A stretch of DNA of 64,000 bases from Hyalella azteca (taxonomy: Eukaryota > Arthropoda > Malacostraca > Amphipoda > Hyalellidae): positions 248,001 to 312,000 of the forward strand of contig NW_025934572.1 in assembly GCF_000764305.2 (NCBI RefSeq), written 5' to 3'. The notes below the pieces were generated by a model, which worked only from the letters and a program-made list of their open reading frames with translations, did no database searches and was not told where the DNA came from. Positions within the stretch are counted from its first letter, which is position 1. Every line of letters starts with the position of its first letter. Below, piece after piece: positions 1-10,560 of this stretch. The translations under genes were made by a program, and so were the position numbers.

Positions 1-88
1 TGTGACTTCACGTTGTCGAGTATTCATGATACTCGGCAACGTGAAAATGCGCTCTCTGTCACTCACTGCAGTGAGTACTGATCTATTT
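1..88 (-). repeat. Interspersed repeat with ACTCACTGCAGTGAGT palindrome, copy 1 (partial)
   Basis: On the minus strand this reads GTACTCACTGCAGTGAGT, then GACAGAGAGCGCATTTTC, then a hairpin and a CGTGAAGTCAC motif. The same order occurs at 37.9 kb and 60.3 kb, and in part at 49.6 kb. The copy runs off the left edge of the window. Positions 12-42 form a stem of about 13 bp (CGTTGTCGAGTAT against ATACTCGGCAACG, one G-U pair). It is a non-coding, probably non-autonomous mobile repeat of unknown class. Confidence 0.6.
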
Positions 89-1932
89 TTTGAGATAGGT
101 CTAGCAGTCTAGGTGCATTAAATCAATTTCCGATAGTGGTTGACATGCGAACATCATTCATATTGTGAGTTTATCTCGAGGAAAACCGTAAACCGATTTA
201 AATCACTAAAATCCGGAAAGTTTAAAATATAAAGACTTACCTTAAGCTATGTTTATAGAAAAAAAACAGGTAAAGCTTTACTGCAGAAAGGTGCGAACAC
301 GTGACAAGGAAAATGAGAAAAAAGTTTCAGACGACTGTCTTTTGACCATGTCAACCTATAATCCTCCACCAAGATTACATTGTTTCCCTAGGGGAGTATC
401 ATAAAATTATAAGAAAGTCGCATTATTAAAGGGTAAATCCATAAAACTTCCATGACTTCATGAAAGTTTCAGTAAAAGTCCTTATCATAAAACAATGCCA
501 TCTTTAAAAGCATGTGGAGCAACGACTTCGCTGAGTTGTGGACGAGGACTTGATCTCTTCGAGCTCAGGGTTATCAGAAACTCTGATCATTAGCAAGTCA
601 TTTAGCGGATAGCTTAGCAAGGAATGCAAGCGGTAACATGTTCTCCTGAGGTATGTTCAATTCTTATGTTCATCCCACATGGCCATTTACTTCTTCTTAT
701 CATTAAAATCTTTTCCTTCTCATTTTTTATTTATTTGGTTTGTTAAGCAACGATATCTACGTGCGAATTTTTTTTCAACTCTACCTACGGGGCCGGGCTT
801 CCCGGACGCGTGACGAACCGGCATCAGCAGGCTACATCGGACCGATGTTGCCAGTTGAGCTGAGTTGTTAAAAACTTACGACTTCGCATGCACTGAAGTG
901 AGACGTCCACAGCAATGAATATTCACAATAGTGAGGCGTTCAAAGTATTTATTAGCTTTCAGGAGATCATAGAATTTAAGTTTCGCATTACAACACGACA
1001 ACAACGACAACAACAAGAGGATTTACGTTTCTTCTCATTGATGAGAAGAAACTTTATTGATTGAAGAAACTCTCTCAACTTTAACGTTTTGCAATTTTGA
1101 GGTGACGAAAGCTTAAATATTGAAAACATCTAAATGCTCTTATAATTTCTAAAAAAATCTGTTATCATTTAAACTTTAAAAATAAGAACACATGAATCTT
1201 AAAAACATTTAACTGTTGATAATCGTGACAAAGTTACAAGAGAATTTTCTCTTTAAGGATAGCGACCGCGGCCACTTTCTCCTCTCCTGGCCCCGGGCAA
1301 GAATATCCTCAGGAGGCTCTCCCTACAGCTAAACGTCCGCGACCCCAATGCGGTGCTCGGTCTAACTACTCACAGTTATAGGTATAATAAATCGTGGTGT
1401 AACCATACAGGATTGGAAGTATTATCTAAGTATTATCGGTATGTATCGTGAAAACGTTTTAACAAAAAATTAATAAATAAAATGACGAGCGTTGTTGATT
1501 TTGAAAGATCAATATTTATTAGAACCTTCTGCAAAATATTTACGTGAAAATCAAGACGTGTTACTTTTTTCTCGATAATAAAATTTACGAAGGCTTGGAA
1601 GTGAATGACAATTTAAAGTTTGATTCTATAGAAAGTCTGATGCACATTGATGGCATACTATTTTCCTACTTTGCAAAATGTTTATCTTGGCCTCTAGAAA
1701 CAGTAATTCATAGCAAATGAATGAAACAGAGTGAAGTGTTGACCTTCTATGTAGGTTAATCACGTGGCGTGAGTTAGTTCCGCCTTGGTAAGTTGAACGC
1801 GTAGAGATTGTAGCGCGTCCGAGTCCGTCAACCTGGCGCAAAGAACGCAACCGCAAGCCACGTTCATATTATGGAGCTTCTTCACCGCAAAGCGCGCGTT
1901 GTTCTTCAGCCACGGGTCTTCACCTTTGAGCC
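89..1932. other. Non-coding upstream stretch
   Basis: No gene is supported here. Most of it is AT-rich. Two GC-rich patches stand out, at about 778-870 and 1262-1375. A near-perfect inverted repeat lies at 1027-1052. The short open frames between 1626 and 2104 have no recognisable protein features and overlap the candidate promoter and 5' leader of the downstream gene. Confidence 0.5.
1027..1052. repeat. Perfect 12-bp inverted repeat
   Basis: GTTTCTTCTCAT (1027-1038) is followed by a two-base centre and then its exact reverse complement (1041-1052). No T-run or gene boundary is next to it. It could be a transposon relic or a protein-binding palindrome; its function is unknown. Confidence 0.7.
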
Positions 1933-1971
1933 TATATTACGGGGTGACTGCCGGGGCGAGTCATCAGTCCG
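1933..1971 (+). promoter_or_regulatory. Candidate core promoter: TATA box plus TCAGTC initiator
   Basis: TATATTA begins at 1933. TCAGTCC at 1964-1970 matches the arthropod initiator consensus TCAGTY, with the presumed +1 A at 1966. The 33-base spacing is that expected between a TATA box and the start site. A consensus donor (AGG/GTGAGT, intron from 2034) lies 68 bases downstream. An acceptor (ttactgcag, ending 2916) lies 9 bases before the ATG at 2926. I infer a non-coding first exon of about 1966-2033 spliced to the coding exon from 2917. RNA evidence is not available. Confidence 0.5.
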
Positions 1972-2925
1972 CGCTCGGCCGTCGGGAAGGCTGTGTGTGT
2001 TGTGCTTGAGCTCTGCGGCCACTGAACACGAGGGTGAGTCCTGCATTACGATTTATGTAGTATGGAAATGCGATGCAGTTTTTCTTATTTTCAGCTCAAT
2101 ATAAAAATGGAATGACGATTAGGACTGAATAATTTATTGCGTGATTTGTTAGATTTTTCTAAGCAAAGATTTTCAAAACTGCAAGGATTAGTAGTTTATG
2201 AGCGTTGAAGTCTCTAACTTCGTCGTACCTGGTCGTATCATAGAGTAAATGTTGATATATTTTTCGTGTGCTTCTACAAACATTTTCATGAAATAATTAA
2301 TAAATTCTAACAAATTTATTTGTCTAAAGTTTGTTTTTAAATAGCTGAAAAATATAAAATTTGTTTCCTGGAGCAAAACTGAGTTATTTTCTCAAAAACT
2401 AACAAGGTTTCTTCTAGTTTTTTTTGCAGCTTGGCTTTTTGAAACGTAAAAACTAATAATTATTAACAATATACGATACCAATACTGATTCTAATATACA
2501 ATATATTATAGAACGACGAGACTTTTTAGAAGATTTTAATCTATTTGCATGAAAATTGTTTTCATTTCGGCGAATTATTGAGTTACAGGAGAAATTTTTT
2601 TTGTAATTTCACATGATGTAATTTCAGAAGACGGAATTAATAATTTCAATTTATATAATTGACAAATGCTATCAGATAAATTTCCTTTTATTTCATTTGA
2701 ATAGTGGTGAGACATGAAATCAAACCATGTGTGATGGCATAAAAAAAACAATAATAGATTTTATTTTACCGCACAAATTTTGAAAAAGTTGTCTTAGTTA
2801 AGAATGGGCATCGTCGGCATGTACTCGACAGTAATTTCTCAGATAATGAACGAAGAAATTATATATGAAAATTAATTTTTCATTAATTATTTTAATATAA
2901 ATTTAATTTACTGCAGACTTCAAAC

Positions 2926-4753
2926 ATGCGCGTGCTGTGGCTAGTCGCGCTGTGGGCGATATCGGCCGCGGTGTCGGCCCGTAACTTCACACCTAAGAAG
3001 CCCGAAATTAAAAAAGAGATAAATAAAAAACTCAGCTTAAATGAATCTGAACTTAACAAAAAACTCTCCTCTGACGTAGCAACTGTGAAGAAAGCAATCG
3101 CAGGGAAGAACGACGAAGATACAAAGGCCACTCAACGCTTAGACTTATCAGTGGATCCCAAAGTTGACATTTCAGTTGTGAAATCCACCAAACCGAATGT
3201 TGCAAATACTTTAGAATCTGCTGCGGTAAAACAAGCTGACATTGCTACTGACGCAGATTTCAAGATTCCGTTTATTGAGAATATTGACACCACGGAAGTT
3301 GTTGACGTTGACATAACAGACAAGGATTCAATACCACTCGTGTTGACACGCGCCGCACTCTCTCAACTGCTCAATATATCGTCTGAGAATCTCGACAAGG
3401 AACTCAAGTCTATCACCGTAAGTTGATCATGAACGTTTCAGTCACTAGTTAACAAGGAGGATATTTATCTAATTTAGCAACCGAAGTGTTATTATATACC
3501 ATACATATTATATTACGATTATAAAATATAATTGAGTGAAACTATCACCAGTTAAGGACGAACTTGAATTATAAAAATACATTTGTTTATGGGTATCGCC
3601 GCTCAGATTTGTTTTAATTTCGCGTTGTTTATCAACTGGCTCTGAATTATCAATAAAATAAAATTTGTAGTGAAATCTCAGCTGCAGTTGACGATGAACT
3701 CGCAACATTGTAAAATGCAATTATAATACGATGTCACGCAGCTAATTTATTAATATTAGAGAATAAATTTCTCGTCTATTAAGAAGGATCACTGATTTTC
3801 AATTAATGTAGCATCTAATATCTTTTTACTTACATGAAGCGGACTGTTGTGTTAAATGGCGAAATTGACTCATTGGATTTTCTTTCTAGAATACAACTGT
3901 AATACATTTATAAAAATTAATTTAATCTTTTAACTTGAAGGTTGGTAACACTGGTATCACAATCGGAGACCTCGGAGCTCTCGGTACCCTTTTCCCCACC
4001 ACGGCTGGTGGAGCCACAAACTTTGCAACGATCACATTTCCGGACTTCCTTGGTACGTTTTTTGGGGGAAACTTCGCTGCCGGGTTAGCAGGACTGCCTG
4101 ATTTCGGAAACTTAGCCGGCCTACCCGGAGTACTGGCGGGTATTTTGACGGTGGCTGCTGCAGTAGGAGCGGGCCTAGCTGCTCTCATCGCCCTCGCGGT
4201 GCCAGCTCTCCAAATTGCCAATCAAATTCTCGCGATCATCGCGATCTCCCTCCTCATTGGTCAGTTCAGACACTTATTCGTGTTTTATATTATTTACTTT
4301 TAAAATGCTATTTTGACTTAATAATGCCATATCTTCGAAGTTTATCACTATTATCTGTTCGACTTAATTACTGATTATTATCGATTTTTCTTTGCAGCTT
4401 ATGTCGTGGAAGATAAGGAGGAGGAGGTTGAAGAAACTGGATACGGCTTCGCGGACACCGGAACTGGCTACGGCCTCAGCTCCGGCTACGGCTACGACGC
4501 AGGCCCAGGTTTAGTGAGTGCTGGAGACACTACGGGGTACAGCAGCTACTCCGACTACCGACGAGCAGACAAGCCTGTCGACGCCTTCTCTGATCTTATG
4601 GCTGACAATACCATCGATGGAGTGGAACCTTTCAAAGCTTCTACAATAGGCCGCTCATTCGGGCTCACCCCCATGATAAACAGAGTCGCCAAGGTAGTCT
4701 CAGATGCCGTTCACACTTACTCAAACATGTATGGTGATGACGAGGAGGAGTAA
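2926..4753 (+). CDS. Unrecognised secreted/membrane protein with central hydrophobic block and Gly/Tyr-rich acidic tail
   Basis: Coding exons are 2926-3417, 3941-4259 and 4398-4753, giving 388 residues. Introns are GT-AG (CACC/gtaagt, phase 0; ATTG/gtcagt, phase 1) and the frame stays open across both joins. Residues 1-18 form a clear signal peptide ending near VSA. Residues 19-164 are hydrophilic, rich in Lys, Asp, Ser and Thr. Residues 165-224 are Gly/Phe/Leu-rich. Residues about 225-274 are a long Ala/Leu/Ile/Val/Gly block that could be one or two membrane segments. An acidic run (KEEEVEE) follows, then Gly-Tyr repeats (GYG, TGYGL) and a C-terminal DDEEE. The ATG was chosen for the signal peptide and the acceptor just upstream. 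The layout suggests a secreted, cuticle-like or single-pass protein, but I do not recognise the family and assign no function. No AATAAA was seen close downstream. Confidence 0.75.
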
Positions 4754-7700
4754 ATTCCTTTCTTTTATTTACTGACATGAAGAAATCTGATGAGTTATTT
4801 AGTCTTATTTCAAATGGTCTTAGATCGACCAGACGCTGAAGCCAGTTACTATTATTGAAAACAATGTTGAGAACACATCCAGTCTCAACACTTTCATTAA
4901 TAGTAATTTATCATTAATTAATTGATTATTAATTATTTTATTTATATAAAATTTAATGTATTTCATTTACTTGAAATATTTGTTACCATCAAATACGGAA
5001 AGTTTCTCACACATCAGCTAAAAAAGGTCTAGATATTCAGTTTAAACAAGTTGTTAGTTTGGTGATAGAGTGGAATTTTTAGCATGACTTACTATCAGTG
5101 CATAGAAGTTGTTGATCCAATACGCTTTCACAAGTGTAAATTTTCGGTAGCACCAAATATTTGTTAGCTACTTTTAAGTTCGATACTCTGCTTATCCATT
5201 ACTTGGACGCCCTAAATTGTACTACGTAAAATTTTTCGTGCGCATCTATATTTTTAGTATACATTAGTTCCATTTATAATCTATTTGATGCTAACGTTAT
5301 ATGGAGCAGTGCTGCCCTATCTATTTTTTACTATTTATTTCTGTTATTTAATTTTTTAAATAGACAAAAGACTTTCTGCCAACTTCGTCGATTGACTAGC
5401 GGACTCTTCAACTTGACAAGATGGCTAAAGAAGCAACCTTCATGACTTGCATCTCTTATTGACAATAATGCTTATTCCATAGGACAGGTGACATATGACT
5501 TACAGCTGAAAACAAGACGACTGGAAAACGGTGAAAAACTGATAGTGACGCCGACTCGGAATTCCACAACCATTAATATTCAAAGACTTATTTACTGTGA
5601 TTTGGCAATGATTCAGAAGTTACTTGACTTTGTTTTTGCCCATCGCTTGACGAGGAAGTTGCTATTTCTATTATAATATACCAAAATATTTGACTGTGGC
5701 ATGACTATGCAGTGACTTGATTATGCCATGACTCAACTATACATTGACTCTACCATACGAGACTTTGACAGGACTATGATATTAATTTGCTAATGTTAAC
5801 TCTGGACCAGGATTTGGCGAGACTTGGGCTGTACTAAATGAAACGGGACAATGGCGCTAGCCACGACTTTATATTCAACTGATGATTCAAAAGTTGCTTG
5901 ACTGTAATATTTTTGTTCGGCATGACTATAAATAGCACGAATAGGTACCGAATATTACAACGATGACATTTTATGGCCGTGACGTGTGACATTTGTTACG
6001 TACCTGACATAATTTTAAGCGCTTCTGTTGATCATGTCTACAGTGAAGCATTGAACGCGTTCTTTGTACATAAAGCCAATGCGGTATAATGTGTATTTGT
6101 GTGTGTATGTATATATGTACGAAAATAATCTAGTTGCTCACTTGTACATATGTACATACTTATAATCTATAGCGATATGCTGGACGCTCAAAGACAGAGA
6201 AAATATAGGCAGTGACGGAACATAGTGCTAATAACACTTTTTATGATGAATACAAAACTGACTTTTTCAATGAGTTTGTTTATTGAGTTCTCCCTATGAA
6301 TCTGAATATGCATTCTAGTGCAAAAAATGTTTTGGTTCGCTATGAACTCCTGTATGGTTTCAACAGTGTATTGCTTGTTGAATACAAGCGCTCCTTGCAA
6401 TCAATTTTAAAAAATGAACTACAAAATGTCGTCTGTGACAACCATTGGCCTTTTTTGCGAAATACCTCAGAATGATGTATTTATACTATATAGCCTCTCA
6501 AAGAGTTGTCGTAGAAACCTGTCACGAATGATATCGATGGTTAAACATAGCCCTGCCGTGCAACAAATTCTATCAAAAATTCAGTTCCAGGCAGAAGAGA
6601 CTGCCCAGAAACGCTTCGAGACTGAAGATTCAACATAATATTTTCAACGCTTCTCTTTTTCGCAATACGCGTGCAAATTACGTGCATTTCCTCTAGGATG
6701 CACGATAAAGAAAAACTTTCCAATATTAAACGACAAGCCGGTAAATCGACCAAAGAATAATGGACAGGCAGTTTACATTCAATGTTTAAAAGTCAAAACT
6801 TCAGCTCACGTTAGCTAATAATGGCCTAATGTATACAGTAAAGAGTTAGAATTTATGTTGTCGTTGGTGCAAATTCTTGCAGCAGACACGGATTATAAAT
6901 AATCTGATTTTTATGAATAAAATTCAGAAAATTATTTTGCTAGTACTAACGACTGTAATTACAAGTTATTTTTGAATCATTATTTGAATAAAATATCATC
7001 AAATTTGTATATAAATAAGAAACTGAAACTTCAAGGGACAATCAGATGCGTTAATTCCGCTCAAAAAGCATTTTTAGTGATGTATAACATTTACTCGGCA
7101 AATTTGGAAAATTCATTTCATATGCCTTAGACTCGAAGGCACTCCCGAAAGTGCAGCTTTACTTTAAATATTTCAATAACATACACTACTTGAGTGCCAA
7201 CAAAAAACTTTCTACCTTCTAACTTTCATTTAAAATTATTGTACTCATCGCAATAAAAAAAAATATTGAGCAAATCACAATATAAAAAATTTGGAAAACA
7301 GCTCAAAGTATGAGCTGCTCGTGTATTTCTCCAAAACTAGGAAAATCTTCGTTGAAGAATAAAATAGTCTTCTCCCTTTTTAATGGCAATCGCTCTTGGT
7401 AGAAAATCTACAGCTCTTTCAAGGGAAATTTATTATTCGTGGAACGTTTTGTTCAACAGGTCGTTAGAGAATGAATATAATGGATATAAATAACAAAAAA
7501 TGAAATTAGCACAGTTGGTTCTTTTCGACGCCCTTAATAAGCGAGTGCAAGCAGTTTCATTGAGAATACAATCAGGATCAATACGCATAATATAATCAGT
7601 ACGCGCGTTCATAACCTATTGACCTGAAGGTATACCCCAAGACTAATTTCCAGGATTTTACTACACAATGCTTCTAGACTAAATTGAATAAACACAATAG

Positions 7701-9290
7701 CTCTGGCATCTAGACAAAATTTCAGAGCGTGCTAACATTTGGGGTAACTTTCATAGCTTGGAGCATATTTTCGGTTGCTCTGGTCCAATTGTTTCTTTGG
7801 GACCGTGAGAACATAAGGCCTATTGTGTATAGTAGGTTCCTGCTTTTCCTTCATGTTTGTGGTGGTGAGGCAAGGATAACGACTTCTGTGCTCTTATTCC
7901 ACGCGTAAGTAAAGGCTATTTCAAGCCGTGCGCTCCAGTTTAGCAAACGACGAGACGCGCCTTCTTCGTAATTTTCTTAAGTGATGGTCACTGTAGCGTC
8001 CGACGTCCGGCACCGTCTTTGCCAAACAAGGAAAGAAAGTGGTTTTTAGAAAGTAAATGAGAACTTCCAAGTATAACATGAGTCCTGACTAATTCGATTC
8101 CTTTGTGTGCGCATCTTCAGTTTAAATTAACTGGAGGTTTGGAAGTTTGTCTCTTGCGCTGGCTGCTTATTATCCTGCACAAGGCGGCTAAGAGAAACCG
8201 GATAACCAAACACGTGTAATAAATAAATCCCACTGTTTACCAATATAATAAATCAGAATAAAAATAGAAATGAAAATAGAGGTGATGGATGGATTAGTAT
8301 CATAAATTATTAGTAAATAATCAGTCAATCTTTACATGGAGCAAATATTTGCTTTCACTGTTCATCCTATTGCTACTTCGAATGTTTTGCAACCTGATTC
8401 ATGGACATATTGTACGCTGTGTAACAAGATACAGCAATCCAAAGTTATCTGTACCAAAATTTAAGTCAATAAATTCGGAATTTGGTTTTTAATTTTTCCT
8501 AGTACTTAGTTGAATTAGTTGAATTTATTACAACTATTCGAAGATTAATCGTCTCTGTGAAACGACTCAAACGATACTTTAGTCAATATGATGTTGATCA
8601 GTAAAAAGTGTTGGCGAGTCTGCGAGAAACGCGATCTGCAATTGTTCATGTTCTTTCCCATTGCTGGGTCTCAGCTTGCCGATTGTAGGTAAAGGCTAGG
8701 GCCTCGAGAGCGCCAGACAGCCGTAATTATTGAATGATTTTTCGGCAGTAGGTCACCAACTGCAATACTGCAATACTCTTCGTCAGCAACAGCTGTCATT
8801 TCTGCACACTTCCCACGACAAATTTCCTTTCAAGTTCGCTGTGAATGTGCCGCTTTTACCAGAAGTAAGACACCTCATCAGAGAGCGCGAGGACAGCCAA
8901 CCTCATTATCAGTTGAGAGTTATAAGTAGCATCTGCTTTTGGAAATCGTTTAAAACATAAAAAATAAGGTTGATTATTCAAAGGTTCATAGCTCTGTACA
9001 TGTAAGTAATTCATGCAACAAGAATTAAGCGATAAAAAATGACATAGTTTAATAATAATCTATATACATACAACACGTAAAATATCCGCTAGACTTGAAT
9101 GAATTGAAGCAAAATCATAATGCCAAGTCTGCAACCATAGATCAAGATCGCAGTAAACCAATTTGGCAGATTACGTCCATTTTTTGTTACAGGCTCGGGC
9201 TCACTCTTCGGATCAATGTTGACTGATGCTAACAATGACTAGGCGTTTCTTGAGCTGTTGCTACTAATGATGATGTCGGCAGCTTTTGAG
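4754..9290. other. Intergenic, no gene supported
   Basis: AT-rich sequence with only short open frames lacking recognisable motifs. The part at about 5380-5960 is unusually rich in the word GACT/TGACT, spaced irregularly, as in a decayed short-period repeat. At 6090-6120 there is a short TG/TA-rich run. Nothing else is supported. Confidence 0.5.
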
Positions 9291-9296
9291 AACTGA

Positions 9297-9323
9297 GTGA
9301 GCAAACACCAAGTGTTTGCTCAC
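9297..9323. repeat. 12-bp perfect hairpin
   Basis: GTGAGCAAACAC (9297-9308), a three-base loop CAA, and the exact reverse complement GTGTTTGCTCAC (9312-9323). No terminator-like T-run follows. Its role is unknown; it may be a foldback relic. Confidence 0.75.
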
Positions 9324-9804
9324 AGGGAATATAGAAGCTCGGCTTTAAGTAGCATAATTGTAGATTTTGAAAGCTTAATTTTTAGTATTAATACACATTC
9401 CTAATATCTTTCCGCTGCCAATCACTCATTCGGATATCTTTTCTAAGAGAAACAATGATGGCTATAGGACACGGAGGGCAGGTGCAACATTCGGCGTAAG
9501 TGACCCCAGTACTGGCCAGTAATTACGCAGTGTAATTACTAAGAGGTTGGATATAATATGTATATAGTATAATATATACCAAACACTATTGAAGTGACAA
9601 ATGAAGTTTATCGTCATTCATAATTATTTCCTTCGTTGCCGTGACGTAATTGTCCCAATTATCAAATTGTTTTGAACTTCATAAAAATTCGATTTTGATT
9701 GTAATTCATATTTTAAACTTAAATGATTTTTTTGCGATTTTTTACAAATCCAGCATTGTAACTCTATGCAGGTAATGCAGCGGCATTGTGACGAACTGTA
9801 AGAG

Positions 9805-9837
9805 TAGGTTAGGTTATCTTAGGTCAGGTTAGGTTAA
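9805..9837 (+). repeat. Short degenerate TTAGG/TAGGT run
   Basis: About six imperfect units of the TAGGT type. TTAGG is the usual arthropod telomeric repeat, but this run is short, impure and interstitial. It could equally be an AGGTT simple repeat. Confidence 0.5.
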
Positions 9838-10432
9838 TTATTTGCCAAATTAATGCTAGTAACCCGTGTTTTGAAAGTACGCGTACATCGGAAAATTTTG
9901 TGAAAAAATATTGATAACAACATTTCTTATGAAATGAAAAAGGAACATCATCACTATTCCTAGTATCATAATGAACTACGATAACTATTTATTGATTATA
10001 GTTCCTTCATTATCAACCATCACGACAAATTTAGCGGAATTGCTGAGGAAACAAGCCTTTGTATATGTTGACGGGCATTTTCCTTCTCACAAGTTCCTCC
10101 TGGAAATTGCCACGCTTTTTTCTCTCTCTTTCTCTCTAATTTTCGCGTGCATGCACCAAGACCGGTGGCTTTTCACTTAATTGCCTTGTTTTGTTGCTCA
10201 GAGCAAAAACTATTGAGCTTGGCCGAGTTGCTGACTGTGTGCTCCCAAGCGTCTCTTTGCCCCATGCTCCATTTTTTAAGAGAAAATTTCAAGATAAATA
10301 AATTACAAATTAGATTTTAGAAGCTACGGTTTAATACCACAAATAAAAATTATCTTAACATTCTGAATTTCTTATTTAGAGGGGCTCGTTCAGCAGGAAA
10401 GTATACAAGGTATGAAATTAGGGTTGATAAAT

Positions 10433-10560
10433 TGTGATTATTAATAAGGCTAATATTATGGGATGATGTTAAAGTTAATATTAAGGTTTAATGTTAAAGA
10501 TTAATAACAAGGTTAATATTAAGGATAATATTAAAGGTTAATATTAAGGTTATTATTAAG
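10433..10560 (+). repeat. Degenerate tandem repeat, GTTAATATTAAG-like units
   Basis: Repeated variants of AAGGTTAATATTA with irregular spacing make a low-complexity AT-rich block of about 130 bp. It has no coding potential. Confidence 0.6.

Noticed and set aside
1871..2104. 77-codon plus-strand open frame
   Set aside because: It crosses the proposed TATA box, initiator and donor site and has no protein features; GC-rich leader DNA explains it.
9805..9837. Interstitial telomere
   Set aside because: Too short and impure; AGGTT-type simple repeat is enough to explain it.
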